NCBI RefSeq assembly: GCF_963259705.1
Contig: NC_081846.1
Coordinates: 88,424,641-88,488,640, forward strand
Reading direction: 5' to 3'
Origin: Myotis daubentonii
Lineage: Eukaryota; Chordata; Mammalia; Chiroptera; Vespertilionidae
DNA: 64,000 nt
Made by a program: the position numbers and the translations under genes
In this document: positions 23,831 to 35,129 of the stretch, piece after piece
How positions within the stretch are numbered: position 1 is the stretch's first letter
How the letters are laid out: each line of letters opens with the position of its first letter
Notes under the pieces: generated by a model
Told to the model about the DNA's origin: nothing
Databases searched by the model: none
Seen by the model: only the letters and a program-made list of their open reading frames with translations

Positions 23831-24214
23831 CATAAGTTTTATCTATAAGAAGCCCCACGTGTCTTTTTGGCTTTGCCCAGCCCCTTGGTAAATGTGTGTG
23901 TTGTCAGGACACCAGAGGGACTCCCTGCAGACTCACTTGGTGGTGATAGATGGGAAAGAGTACTGAGCTGGACAGCAGACAGAACGGGACCTTGTGGCTC
24001 TGCCTGGAAGTGGCATTGGTCTGTACTCAATCCACACTCCTCCCAGGGTAGAGTCCAGGCCACCCTCCTGCTCCCCCTGACATCTATATGTTTTTCTAAC
24101 TGGTCACCCTCTAGCCACTTGCCCCACTCTAATTATTATTCTCTGTGCAGCAGATTGAGTCATCTTCATAGAAGAAAATTCTATTATAGAGCGCCCATCC
24201 TCAAAATTCTTAAA
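23831..24214. other. Unrecognised non-coding DNA
   Basis: A stretch with no recognisable gene or repeat; the frames present (for example 23867-24217) have no domain. Confidence 0.4.
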
Positions 24215-24227
24215 TGACTTTCTATTT

Positions 24228-24350
24228 CTTTTTTTGTTGATTTCTTAGAGAGAGAGAAAGGAAGAGAAAAAAATTGATCAGCTTCCTGCTGGGGATACTG
24301 AACCAAACCAGGGGACCACACCCATCCCATCCAGCTTCACCAGCTGGGGC
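24228..24350 (-). mobile_element. VES SINE, short internally deleted copy, antisense
   Basis: Only 123 bp, about half of full length, but bounded by a 13-bp duplication TGACTTTCTRTTT (24215-24227 and 24351-24363, one mismatch). Retains the tail, GATCAGCTTCCTGCTGGGG and CACCAGCTGGGGC ends; the middle of the head and B-box region is reduced. Confidence 0.85.
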
Positions 24351-24363
24351 TGACTTTCTGTTT

Positions 24364-24660
24364 CGTTAGGATCAAGTTCAAAATCAGTGGGTTGGCTTCT
24401 AAGGCATTGACCTGACTGATCTAATGCCCAGCCTCTGAGGTTACCGCTTGCTCTAGTTCACTTCATTCTGGTCCCCATTGCCATCTGTAACTTCCTGGAG
24501 CAAAGTTCTTTCTTGCCTCAGGGCCATTGTCCAACTTTCCCATTGTCTGAAGGTCCCCTTCTTCCTTCTCAGGCTAATTTCTGCTCTGACAGTTTTCAGC
24601 TTAAAATTATTCTCTCTCATCTCTCTTTTTTCCCTAGAAAATTTCAAGCCTCTCATTAAG
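24364..24660 (+). repeat. L2 LINE relic
   Basis: AAGGCATTGACCTGACTGATC, TTACCGCTTGCTCTAGTTCAC, TTGCCTCAGGGCCATTG and CCAACTTTCCCATTGTCTG follow the sense L2 order (charged with the recurring 'cctcagggcctttgcac' phrase). Confidence 0.65.
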
Positions 24661-25539
24661 TGCTTCTGTAGTATCCGGCCTTTTCTTTTCTCGCCCTTAT
24701 CATAGCTGCGGGGTGGCATGGTTGGCCAACCACTAGTCTTAGGTCAGAAGACAATCTGTAATTGAAGTAGCTGTTGCTGGTTTACCTGAGCTTATGCTAA
24801 CAAAACAGAAAAGAACTCTCAATGCATCCAAGCACAATGGTGCAAGCCTATTATTCTCAAAAAGGTAGGTTGTGCTCTTACAGAAGAATGATTCCTGCCA
24901 CCACATGGGGTTATACTCTGGTGTCTCTAGGTACTTAGTAATTACTAAGTCATTAGTGCTTATGTCTTAGAGTTTTTTCAATACAAATTACAATATAAAA
25001 GGAACTGGTCCATCTAAAGGAACCGGCTCATCGCTGTGGGGAGGGAGCAGGATGGCAAAACACTAAAAAAAGGGAACATTGCTCTCATTCTTGTTCGTGG
25101 AGACAGAGTCCTTCTTGTTCAAAAGTATGTGAGACCAAGACAAAGAATGTCTGTAAATGTGGCCCAAACCTCGCGTCACTTTGCAAATGCAGGTGATATG
25201 TAGAGGAAAGATGCTTTTGAGGAAGGTAGAATACTTTTAGGAACAGGCTGGGATTACCAGCTTAAGATCTTTGAAGAGGGGGCTGCCTTCTTTAAAGGAA
25301 GAAGATGATTTGGGTTATAGAAAAAAGTGCAGTCAGGCTTGGGCTGGACCATCGTTGGGATATTGCTGGGAGTGGCAAGTTCACCAGATTTGAACTTGTA
25401 GTTGGGTATTTGGCCAGGACTGTCACACTCCTCAATTTCTATGGGTTAAACTACAATCTCCTCTTGATCTGCACTACAACTTAACAAGAACAAGAATTTC
25501 TTCAAGTGCAGACCCTTGTGATGGCCTTGATATGACTCC
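24661..25539. other. Unrecognised non-coding DNA
   Basis: No gene or named repeat recognised. Confidence 0.45.
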
Positions 25540-25660
25540 CAAGACTTCGAAGCTCGATGAGCTCTTTGAAGACAAAACCCATGTTTTATTCATCTTTGTT
25601 TCCTTAATGCTCAGCTCAAGGCTTGATACAGAGTCAATCAATGGTGTCAATTTTGGGTGA
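25540..25660 (+). repeat. L2 LINE 3' relic
   Basis: GATGAGCTCTTTGAAGACAA, CATGTTTTATTCATCTTTG and CTCAGCTCAAGGCTTGATAC match the sense L2 3' end. Confidence 0.55.
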
Positions 25661-25662
25661 AT

Positions 25663-25910
25663 TGGTATCTAGACTTTTTTTTTTCCAATGAGAGTGAAGG
25701 GTCAAGAGAGAAAAGTCGTGATGGGGAGAGGGGAGGAGGCACTTTGCTCAGGCTGTGACAAGGGGCAGAGGGGATGCCTGTTCCAAGGGGGCGGGCCAAG
25801 AGGAAGTGGCAGGGACATTTTAGGATAGGAGTAGTGTGGGAAGGGAGATGGTTTGCATAGGCTTCTGCTTCTCCATAATGTTGCTTCTTAACAATTTTAA
25901 TAAGAGGAGA

Positions 25911-25966
<56 letters not shown>

Positions 25967-26544
25967 CCTGGCATAAGGGCCTGAAGATGGAGCATCATGG
26001 TACAGAAAGAAAACCAGTTTAGCTTGGATCGTGTCTCCGCCATTTATCTGCATGACATTGTATAGACGCTTCACTTCTCAGAGTTTCCTCCATGGTTAAA
26101 GAAGAATAATAACTTAGCTCACTGATTTACTGTGATGATTTAATTAGTTATCACAAATGAAATCTCTTTCTTAACTCTAAAGCATATTGAAAATGTGTTT
26201 CTTTTAAAGATAGCTTTATAATTTGTTCGAGTTGAGGAGAGAAATTAACCATATAAACAGTATGATGAATTAGGTATAAAATATTAAAAAAACAATGAGA
26301 GTACAGAATTATAAAATATCAGTTTGGTGACTATTTGGAACTCATTGGCACAATCTCCCATTTTGTGTAATATTTACCTATTGTAATTATTTATGTATTT
26401 ACCTCTATATCTCCTTCCTTAACCAGTTTGTAAATTCTTCAAAAAAGAAATAGCACTTTACTTATCTCTGTATGTCAGCATCTAGTAAAGTCTAATCTAA
26501 AAGCTAAATGCTCAATACCTGTGTCTGGAATTGATCTGTTGAAA
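25663..26544. other. Unrecognised non-coding DNA with a (GA)n tract
   Basis: Only the (GA)n microsatellite at 25905-25962 stands out; the rest is AT-rich and unplaced. Confidence 0.45.
25905..25962. repeat. (GA)n microsatellite
   Basis: About 25 GA units after a GA-rich lead. Its minus-strand frame is a Leu-Ser repeat, an artefact. Confidence 0.96.
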
Positions 26545-26655
26545 TTTCTCATTTTATAATCAAAGAAATAGGCTCATATATCTTAGCTAACTACAAACCT
26601 CACACAGCTAGTTCTTCTCAATGCCGAGCTAGTGCTTTTTTCCAATCTGATCTCA
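26545..26655 (-). repeat. MIR relic, antisense
   Basis: CTCATTTTATAATCAAAGAAATAG, CCTCACACAGCTAGTTCTTC and AATGCCGAGCTAG follow the antisense MIR 5' half (the 'tcacacagctagt' phrase). Confidence 0.55.
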
Positions 26656-26800
26656 GGGAAGAGGTAAGTCTTGAACTTGGTTTTGATAAAAAAGCATAGG
26701 AGCAAACAGAAGGAAGAGGATTTCTGGCAGACAAACAGAGCAAAGGCGCTGGGGCAGAAATGGGGCTGGAGTTTTCAGGGGGCCTTTTGTAGACTAGCCT
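26656..26800 (-). repeat. L2 relic, antisense (tentative)
   Basis: GGCAGACAAACAGAGCAAAGG followed by CGCTGGGGCAGAAATGG recalls the antisense L2 phrase with 'agagggaacagcatgtgcaaaggc'. Confidence 0.45.
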
Positions 26801-26889
26801 GGCTGTATTGGAAGCCACACATATTATTATTGTTAGGGTCGCCGAAGGAGGAATGCATGAGGCCAAAAGGGGTAAGAATTATAAATTTA

Positions 26890-27372
26890 CTAGAGGCCCG
26901 GTGCACGAATTCGTCCTCTGGGTGGCCTGTAGGGATCAGGCTGAAACCCGCAGTCCAATACCGCCTGCAGCTCCTACCTGCCGCTCCCGCTCATCCCAGC
27001 CCCACTGTGCCTGCTGTGGGCTCCTGCCCAATCAGTCCCAATCAGGAGAGGCTCACACTGCTGCAGCAGTGCTCGCCAGCCATGAGCCCTGCATCTGGCA
27101 CCCTCCCAAGGGGAGTGACCTGTGGGATCAGGCCAGGGAGGGACTGCAGGAGGGCTCCAGGGAGTGTCCAGCCCATCTTGCTCAGTCCCAATCAGCCAGA
27201 CCCCAGCAGCAAGCTAACCTACCGGTCGGAACATCTGCCACCTGGTGGTCAGTGCACGTCATAGTGAGCTGTTGAGCAACCTTAGCATATCATTAGCATA
27301 TTATGCTTTGATTGGTTGTTCCATTGTTCTGCAGTTCAGTCTATTTGCATATTAGCTTTCTATTATATAGGA
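26890..27372 (-). mobile_element. HeliBat-type Helitron
   Basis: On the minus strand it runs from TCCTATATAATAGAAAGC to a hairpin (CGAATTCGTGCAC) and GGGCCTCTAG. Host A (26889) and T (27373) flank it. Carries a CTCF-core-like motif at 27234-27252 and AT-rich 5' sequence with several TATGCTAA-like words. A 197-codon plus frame (26671-27264) crosses its border and is not a gene. Confidence 0.93.
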
Positions 27373-28180
27373 TTAGGCATCTGGAAAACCAGATGGGCTG
27401 AGCCCCCAAATGGTGCCAGCACCCAGGGATGGGGAGTCAGAGATTTTAAAGGACTCTAGGCAGACTTTTTCTGGGCTGAGAATTCTCTGGGTGGGTCCCC
27501 AGGGGGAAAGATAATGGTCTTAGCAAGTGGAATGTGGTCTAAGCAAAAGGGAATGCCAGTTGTGAAGTGGTCTAAAGGTCAGTTCTCAGGGGAGGGCATG
27601 TTGATTCAATTATTTGATCAGACCTAACAATTATGGGACTTGCTAACTGGCCTCTTGCAGAGCTGAGAAAAAAATCAGGAAGCTGTCAAAGATAATAAAA
27701 ATCTCAATCATTTAGCAACGTATCTAGTATCAAACTCTAAGGCTGGTGACACAGATTCATATAAAATGAATGCAAAATTGAACATATCAAATAAATTGCC
27801 AATGTCTTCTTGGAAGTACATCCAAATAACTTTTATGATATTAATGAATCAAAGCCACCTTCTTAATTTGTTCCAAAGACAAATGCCATTGGATAACTTT
27901 GAAGTCACTCAGGGTCCTCCATTTAGTTTGACCTTGATGGAGGACCCACTTGTTCCAGGGAGGCACTAGTCCTTGGCTTCTCTGGGTCTTGGACCCCAGT
28001 GTCATGCCTTAGCTTTGCGTGCGACAAAATTGGATTAAATACATTTCAGGGCTCATTAAATTTTATATATATAATTTATATGTCATGGGAGGTTTTTCTG
28101 GAGGAAGGGTGCTTTTGGGAGAACCTTCAGAATGAAAACTACTTTTTAAAATCCTCACTTTCTCCCTAATGGTGACATGC
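27373..28180. other. Unrecognised non-coding DNA with a perfect hairpin
   Basis: No gene recognised. Contains the 11-bp inverted repeat at 27912-27947. Confidence 0.45.
27912..27947. other. Perfect 11-bp inverted repeat (hairpin)
   Basis: GGGTCCTCCAT and ATGGAGGACCC are exact reverse complements separated by 14 bases. No poly-T or miRNA-like flank is evident. Confidence 0.9.
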
Positions 28181-28672
28181 AAAGGCCTCTGAGTCCTCTC
28201 CTCCTTAGCTATTTCATTTTGTTTCTCAACATTTTTCTTTTGTGACCACACACTCCAGTCATACCAAACTGTTTGTAATTCTTGAGCTGTTTCTGCTATT
28301 ACATCTCTGAGTCCTTAAACATGCTTGTGTTTCTGTCTGACTCTGGGAGAGCCTCCTTCTTCCTGGAGAGAACATCACCTCAGTATTTAAGACCCGGATG
28401 ACTATTCTTCTTCCCACCTAAGGCATAGTTGGTTAATCTTCTTTGTTCCACTCTGTATCTTATACCACCTTACTCATGCACTTACCTTGCCATCATGCAT
28501 TCTTTTTTTAATTTTTATTTAGTAAGGCTTTTCTATATTCATGTCTAGACTGTGAGTCTAAAAACAAAGCACTATGCACTAATGTGGGCTCTACTCCAAG
28601 TTCCCGGTAACTAAATAATAAAAAGTAAGCTATCTGTTTGTTGAATGAATGAATGGATGGATGGATGAATGA
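28181..28672 (+). repeat. L2 LINE relic
   Basis: CACACACTCCAGTCATACC, TGTTTCTGTCTGACTCTGGG, TAGACTGTGAGTCTAAAAAC and TTGTTGAATGAATGAATGG follow sense L2 order to its simple-repeat end. Confidence 0.6.
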
Positions 28673-28729
28673 AAAAGAAAAGATGCAAGGCTAATATTTT
28701 GACAAGTTTAGGAGTCAGGCAGTTACATT

Positions 28730-29155
28730 AGGTAGGATGCAGATGCATTTGGTTGTAAGAAATAGACAAAGCAACTCTATTAGCTTAAATAGAAAGTGGT
28801 TCATGTAAAGTTTCTGTGAGGGTCCCAGGCCCAGGGCTGCATGACTGGGCATCTCAGCAATGCTAGCCAGACCAGGCTTCTCTTTCCTCCTACTCTGCCT
28901 TCTCCTGGCGCCCTGTGGTTGCAAGTTGACTGCCAGTAGCTCCAGAGCTATAAGCGTTCAGGTGCTGTCAACAGAAGAGGGGCTTTTCTGAAGAGAGAGG
29001 AAGCATTTCCCCCAGAAGTCAACAGATAACATTTTTATAGTTTCTTTACCCAGATTTGATTGGGTGGCCAGTCCTGACCAGTAACTGTGGCTGGAAGTGA
29101 GGTTTGCTGAGGAGTCACATGCTCTGACTGGCTTTGAGGAAAATGCATGGGAAGA
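28730..29155. repeat. Ancient interspersed repeat, family not named
   Basis: GGTTGTAAGAAATAGACAAAGC, TTAGCTTAAATAGAAAGTGG and TTTGATTGGGTGGCCAGTCC resemble a widespread old mammalian repeat. I cannot name the family. Confidence 0.4.
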
Positions 29156-29197
29156 TGTGGATGCCCAACTAAGAAAAGCTATTTTAAATAGAGGACA

Positions 29198-29406
29198 GCC
29201 CTAGCTTGTTTGGCTTAGTGGATAGAGCATCAGCCTATGGACTGAAGGGTCACAGGTTCGATTCCAGTCAAGGACACATACCCAGATTGCAGGCTCAATC
29301 CCCAGTAGGGGCATGTGGGAGGCAGTTGATCAATGATTCTATCTCATCATTGATGTTTCTATCTCTCTCTCCCTCTCTGAAATAAATAAAAATATATTTT
29401 AAAAAA
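29198..29406 (+). mobile_element. VES SINE
   Basis: Head GCCCTAGCTTGTTTGGCTTAG, B-box GGTTCGATTCC, tail AATAAATAAAAATATATTTT. The flanks (AGAGGACA before, AGAGAGTAGGGCA after) show only a poor target duplication. Confidence 0.95.
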
Positions 29407-29593
29407 GAGAGTAGGGCAGGATTTGGGGGTAACACAATGACTACAGTGGGATGGAGAACACACACCTAAAGCTATATATGCAGTCTGTGTTGATCTTAGA
29501 CTCCTATTCCTGTTTGGGTGTGGATTTAGGGTACTTGCTCACTGACTGCTTGCTTATAAAAACAAAGTGACAGCTTATAAAACTAACACAAAA

Positions 29594-29596
<3 letters not shown>

Positions 29597-29638
<42 letters not shown>
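29597..29638. repeat. (GT)n microsatellite
   Basis: About 21 GT units. Confidence 0.95.
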
Positions 29639-29639
<1 letters not shown>

Positions 29640-30454
29640 TGATATGCATATGCCACCAGAGTTTGATCTCCAGAGTTCATGATCTGCTATCACGGTAAGG
29701 GTGGAAACTACTTGATCTCTTCCAAGAGGAGATGAAGCAGAATGGGACCTCTCTTCAGAGAAGCCAATTTGCTGCTCTTGAAACCTACACAAAGTTCCCT
29801 TCAGGGGACACATTTCTCACCGTCAAATACCTTCTTCTCTGTGAAAAATTACAGGTGCAAAAATCCTATCCAATAAAGGAGAGCTTCAGCATTTGAATTC
29901 TTGACTCACTTCCTGGGACCAAATCCAGGAGGTCCAGTATTGTGGATCCCCACTGTGTACCACAGATTTATTCACATTGTCTTCCTTAATTCCCCTGTGG
30001 TGACACTGGAAGAGACCTGAGAGGGTCTTCACAGGGAAGGCACCTTGCCTTATAAGTCAGGCATGTGCCAGATACAGAATCAACCCACGCCTTCATCTGC
30101 CTCCTCCATCGACAGGCTGCAGTTTCCCTTGACATCTTTTTCTTATGACTATGCCATTTCTTTTTCACTTCATCACAGAGATGCAAACAAAACACAAACC
30201 TGACCAAGCAAAGAAGTAACCTCCCTTTGTCCAAAACAAAAACCAGAAAACATGACATTAAACCACCACCACCACCACCACCACACCCATCAGCACCAAC
30301 TGGTGGCTTTACAATAAGAGCCTCTGTCATGAGTTCAAAAGACAGGGAAAGTGTTTAGTTGAAACATGCTTGTCATGTTCTCTGCCTCGGTGGTGTGTGC
30401 TGTCGGCAGACTCATCCCCATTCTAGCCTTTGATTTTCTCTCTCATTAAAAGAA
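29639..30454. other. Unrecognised non-coding DNA
   Basis: No gene recognised. Includes a (CCA)n run at 30263-30284 that opens a Gly-rich minus frame. Confidence 0.45.
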
Positions 30455-30870
30455 GAACTTCATTAATTAGACAAATACTTATTGTATGACAGGCCAAGCG
30501 CTACTACAGAATCTAGAAATAGAGCCATGGACAAGACCTATATGGATCTGCTCTTTCAGAGCTGAATTCCAGAGGAAAAGACGAACACTCACACCATGAA
30601 TCAAGATGTGATGAGAAACTCAGCTAGCTACGGTTGCTGTGAAGAATGAAACAGGGAGCTGCAGTGGGAAGTACCTGGGTGGGGAGCTAAATTGGATGGG
30701 GCTAAGGAAAACCCTCTAGAAAAAGAAGACATCTGAGAAGACACCTACATGGTGGGAAGGACCAGCCACAGCAAGATATGAGCAGTGCTTTCTAGGAAAG
30801 GGGTCAACATAGTCAAAGAGTTAGGAGGGAGCTTGGCTTGTTTGGAAAGACCAGAAAGAGCGAGGGCAGT
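30455..30870 (-). repeat. L2 relic, antisense
   Basis: AATTAGACAAATACTTATTG, TAGAGCCATGGACAAGACC, ATCTGAGAAGACACCTACATG and GCTTGTTTGGAAAGACC correspond to the reverse of the L2 3' half, in order. Confidence 0.65.
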
Positions 30871-30924
30871 GTGGTGGATGGTTTCTGGATTCCTGTATTT
30901 TATTCTGTGGGTTACCTCTGACCG

Positions 30925-31065
30925 TAACACATGATTTGATCTTCACAGCAGTCATCCTTCATGCACATCATGCCCATCTGAGAGATACACGAGCTGACAC
31001 CCAGAGCCAGTGGACCACCTGAGATGATGCAGCTAGCCAATAGCAGAAGAAAATGACCCATGCCT
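30925..31065 (-). repeat. MIR relic, antisense
   Basis: TTTGATCTTCACAGCAGTC, CATGCCCATCTGAGAGATAC and GATGCAGCTAGCCAATAGCAG match the antisense MIR order. Confidence 0.6.
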
Positions 31066-31183
31066 TACTTCTGATACAAATTGTAAATTTCGGGGGGTGG
31101 GGTGTCTCAAAACCAAGCATAAGTTTGATAATTTACTAGGACTAGAGAACTTGCTGAAAGCTGTTACATTCATGGTTAAAGCT

Positions 31184-31617
31184 TACATATAGTATAATAA
31201 TAAAAGCATAATATGCTATTTAGACCTGACAGCCGAACTACCTTCTGGACATCATTCCTGATGTCCTTCCAGACAAAGCCACAGTGGTGGGGGCCGAAGC
31301 AGAGGGAGTTAGGGGTGATCAGGCAGTCAGGTGAGTGATTAGGGGCTATCAGGCAGGCAGGCAGAGGGGCTAGGGGCAATCAGGCAGGCAACCAGAGTGG
31401 TTAGGGGCAATGAGGCAGCCAGGCAAGCAGTTAGGAGCCAGCGGTCCCAGATTGCAAGAGGGACGTCTGACTGCCAATTTAGGCCTGATCCTCCTGGTGG
31501 TTTGGGCCCAAACTGGCAGTTTGACATCCCCCGAGGAGTCCCGGATTGTGAGAGGGTGCAGGCTGGACTGAGTGACCCCTCCCTCTTGTTCATAAATTTG
31601 GTGTACCGGGCCTCTAG
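31184..31617 (+). mobile_element. HeliBat-type Helitron, first of a tandem pair
   Basis: A decayed 5' end (ATAATAATAAAAGCATAATATGC; terminal TC not clear) leads into a ~20-bp-periodic CAGGCAGGCA/TTAGGGGCAATCAGG minisatellite and ends ACCGGGCCTCTAG at 31617. The next Helitron starts at the very next base. Confidence 0.88.
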
Positions 31618-32320
31618 TCCTATATAATAAAAGCCTAATATGCTAAGTGTCTGGTAGTCTGGTCGGTCATTCAACCAATCAAAGCATAATATGCTAATGA
31701 TATGCTAAGGTCACTCAACCACTTGCTATGATGTGCACTGACTACTAGGGGGCAGAAAGTCGACCAGTTGACCAGTTGCTATGACATGCACTCACCATCA
31801 GGGGGCAGATGCTCCAACCGGTAGGTTAGCTTGCTGCTAGGGTCCAGCCAATCGGGACTGAGCCAGATGAGCCGGACGTGCTCTAGAGTCCTCCTGTGGT
31901 CCCTCCCTTGCTGGCCCACCTCCTGTGTTCCTCCCTGGCCCAATCATGCACAGGTGGGCTCTCTCAGCCTGGCCTGTGCCCTTTCACAATCCAGAACCCC
32001 TCAGGGGATGTTGGAGAGCCAGTTTTGGCCCAATGGCAGATCAACCATTTGCTATGATGTACACTGACGTAAGAGCTGCCCCCTGGTGGTCAGTGTGCTC
32101 CCACAGGGGGGGCGCCTCTCAGCCAGAAGCCAAGCTCATGGCTGGCAATTGCAGGGGCTATGGCCAGAGCCTCTCCCACTTCTTTGGCAGTGCTTAAGGG
32201 AGTGGGCCTAAGCTGTCAGTCGGACATCCCCCGAGGGCTCCCAGACTGTGAGAGGGTGCAGGCTGGGCTGAGGGAACGCCCCCCCCCCCCATGCATGAAT
32301 TTCTTGCACCGGGTCTTTAG
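31618..32320 (+). mobile_element. HeliBat-type Helitron, second of a tandem pair
   Basis: Starts TCCTATATAATAAAAGCC at the base after the first Helitron's CTAG and ends TGCACCGGGTCTTTAG before host T (32321). At 703 bp it looks composite. It holds three copies of the CTGAC[CT]A[CT]CAGGGGGCAG-type motif (31738, 31791 and, inverted, 32076) and a C-run at 32279-32290. Confidence 0.92.
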
Positions 32321-33174
32321 TTATAAAGAAAAGAAGATGGAAATCAGCCAAAAAAGAAAGCATACAGTGCAGAGCCTAGGAACGTATGACTGTGGCCTTT
32401 TCAGTTGTCCTGTCTGGGAGTCAAGAGAGCATGTTTCTCCTGTCATTGACAGTGCAAGTGGAGGAAGCTCACCTGAGCCTCAGTGTCCAGAATGCCTATT
32501 AGGGCTCCATTGTGTAGACAGGACTGATTGCCCATGTGGCTGATCTCAGTCTCCAGCCTCTCCAAAGGTTGACTAATATCACGTGACCAAAACCTCTACA
32601 TCAGATCACATTGTCACTATCCAGTGTGGCTACTCTCCACCTTAAACCATACTGTTAGGCTACCCAATGTGACCTTGATGTGATCCAAGGCTTCCAGATC
32701 AACAAAGACACCCTATCAGGCATGACCTTCCAAGGGCCTAGAAATCCCTTCCCAGTAGCAAAGGCAACTGTGCCAGTCCAGTGTGCTGAATCCTTCATCT
32801 CCCTTCCTGAGCCTGCTCCATTCTCCTGACCAGAAAAGCCTGTGAATCCCCTCTGGGCCATGACACTTCAGGCAGCTGCCTTTCCCATTGTGAGAGCAGC
32901 TGGTGTCTGACAAAGAGAGGGTGGGAGCAGAAATGCCTTGGACCCAGCAAAAAAGGGTCTGCTTTCTACTACACCCCTGATCTTTATACAAGAGCCTCCA
33001 CCCATCCACTCACTTTAGTCTAAGTGCTATACCTGAAATGACCCTCTTCCAGATACACCCAGTCTGAGCCAATCTGAAATATCTTCCTCTGTTTCCTCTA
33101 CAGTGAGTCAGTGTGCAGGGTCAGTGGGAATGTGGGGTCACACAATAATCAATTAAAAAGCCAAGTTCACCTGT
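32321..33174. other. Unrecognised non-coding DNA
   Basis: No gene or named repeat recognised. Minus-strand frames at 32655-33009 lack domains. Confidence 0.45.
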
Positions 33175-33330
33175 TACTTGCCTAAGTCACTTAAATGACT
33201 TTGAATTTGAGTTTGTTGCCTCCTCTGTAAAGCATTACAAGCTTCTTATGAATGAATTTGTACACACAAGTATTTAAGGCAGCGATCCATCAATGATTAT
33301 TATTGTTATGATGGCTGCAGTGAGGGTTAA
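33175..33330 (+). repeat. MIR relic (tentative)
   Basis: TGTTACTTGCCTAAGTCACTTAAATG followed by a GTTTGTTGCCTCCTCTGTAAAGC stretch resembles sense MIR ('cttgggcaagtcacttaac', 'cctcatctgtaaa'). Confidence 0.5.
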
Positions 33331-33442
33331 ATGAGAGAATACACTGTCATTATTATGTAACGATTACTTATTGCACACATTTCTTTTTTTGCCAAGATCT
33401 TCATAATTCTCTCTGCCTAGCTCATTATAGATTTAGTAGCTG

Positions 33443-33498
<56 letters not shown>
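33443..33498. repeat. (CA)n microsatellite
   Basis: About 28 CA units. Confidence 0.97.
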
Positions 33499-33500
<2 letters not shown>

Positions 33501-33549
33501 CTTCACTCATCTCCAACCATAGCAGCCTTCCCTCTATTCCTCAAGTGCA

Positions 33550-33925
33550 TCAAACGTGGCTCATGTACAGACATTTGCCTTTGTGTATTCTTTGCCTATA
33601 ACAGTCTTTCCCAAGACAGCTGTGTGCCCAACACTATTTCATCGGGGACGGTGCTCAAGCATCAGCTTCTCAGAGCCCTCCCCTGTGCTCACCACCCAGG
33701 AGAGCAGCGCAGCCTCCTTGTCTTCCCCTTGCTTTGTTTTCCTCATGGCACTTACCCTACAGGGAATTAGATTATATGTCTGATTGTTTATTTTCTGTCT
33801 CCTTCATCAGAATTTGTTTCACCAGGCCAGGCTCTTTGTTCAGTCCTTAACCTCTGTTCCTAGAACAGTGCTAGGTGCATAGTAGGTGCTCACCTAGTAC
33901 TTGTTGAATAAGTTAAAGGAGACTT
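33550..33925 (+). repeat. L2 LINE 3' relic
   Basis: CCTTTGTGTATTCTTTGCC, CTCATGGCACTTACCC, GTTCCTAGAACAGTGCTAG and CATAGTAGGTGCTCACC follow the sense L2 3' end clearly. Confidence 0.75.
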
Positions 33926-34544
33926 TTTTGCACTGTTTTCTTTTGATTTTAATCTTTTGTTTACATGTACAAGCATAGAGGATGGGGTCCAGGACTTACC
34001 TGCTTTCTCCCCTCAGAACACTAAAAGTCTTCGTTTGCATCCATACTCAATGAAGGTACCCAGAATTTAGTTGTATTCATCCTCCCATCAATCTCTTTTC
34101 ATTGAGACACATAAAATGATGTCTCTCTTGTATCTGGCCTTATGCTTGACTTTTAGGAATTTAAAGATAATTGTAATGTCATTCTGCCTTCAAAGAGCTC
34201 ACAGTCCAATGAATTGAAATAAAGTGGAGGAAAAGAAAACTGCATTTTCAGTGCAATCTATACAAACACATGAACATAATGCAAAGATAAATAATTTTAA
34301 GGAGCAATGCTATCTGTTATTTTCTACATATGTTATTTTTTCCTCTTTAAAAATGCTGGTGGCAACTCACTAAACTGATTTTATGACTCAACAATGAGTT
34401 TTATAACTCACAGTTTAAAAAACCCAGCTATAAAATGACTTAGTTTCTTCCCTTCATTGCATAGGAATAATACAATTATTCTTTTACAGACTTTCTGTCT
34501 TTACACTATATTAAAGATGATGCTTATGATATTACTACTACAAA
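33926..34544. other. Unrecognised non-coding DNA
   Basis: AT-rich. A segment at 34130-34240 (AATTGTAATGTCATTCTG, AAGAGCTCACAGTCC) may be decayed antisense L2. No gene. Confidence 0.4.
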
Positions 34545-34790
34545 TAATAATAGTCAGTCACATTTTGCCAATCACCAAATGCTGTTCTGAGTACATATCA
34601 TGGGTTATCTTGTTAAATCCTCATAATAGGACTTTAGGGTTAGGCCTGTTGTTAACTCCATTAAACAGATGTGGAAAATGGGCCCGAGAGATTACAAACT
34701 CATCTTCTCTAAAATAGCACAGCTGGTGAGAGGTAGAGGGCTGGAGTCTGTCTTTAGAGCTGTGTTCTCAACCAGTGTACTGATTCTCGA
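34545..34790 (-). repeat. MIR relic, antisense
   Basis: GTTAAATCCTCATAATAGG, CCATTAAACAGATGTGG and AATAGCACAGCTGGTGAGAGG follow the antisense MIR almost throughout. Confidence 0.75.
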
Positions 34791-35129
34791 GCCACTGTGT
34801 GCAGACAAGGACCGAAGCTGTCTTTATTCATCATTATCTGCCCAGGGATCTTTCTCCTTGTTGGGGATGTGTCTCTTCACCTCACAGTGTGGTTTAAGAG
34901 ACATGTCTGACCTCTGTGCCCAATTCCTGGCACAGAACTTCCCAAACACTAGGCATTTCTTGAGCTATAAGAATATTTATGTGGAGGTGGTGACTCAAAG
35001 GGGTCCTTAGGTTGCTTCAGGATGGGTGTTGGTCATCAGAGAGATCTGCTTCATTATTAGAGGGTTGGGACTTTCAGCCACCCAACGAATGGGCAAGGAG
35101 AGGAGTCTGGAGATTGAATTCAATCATGT
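34791..35129. other. Unrecognised non-coding DNA
   Basis: No gene recognised; nothing distinctive. Confidence 0.4.

Noticed and set aside
26671..27264. 197-codon frame
   Set aside because: Runs across the border of a Helitron and an L2 relic; no protein features.
31184..32320. CRISPR-like array from regularly repeated CAGGCAGGCA units
   Set aside because: Units are a degenerate Helitron minisatellite in a mammalian genome, without spacer/repeat structure.
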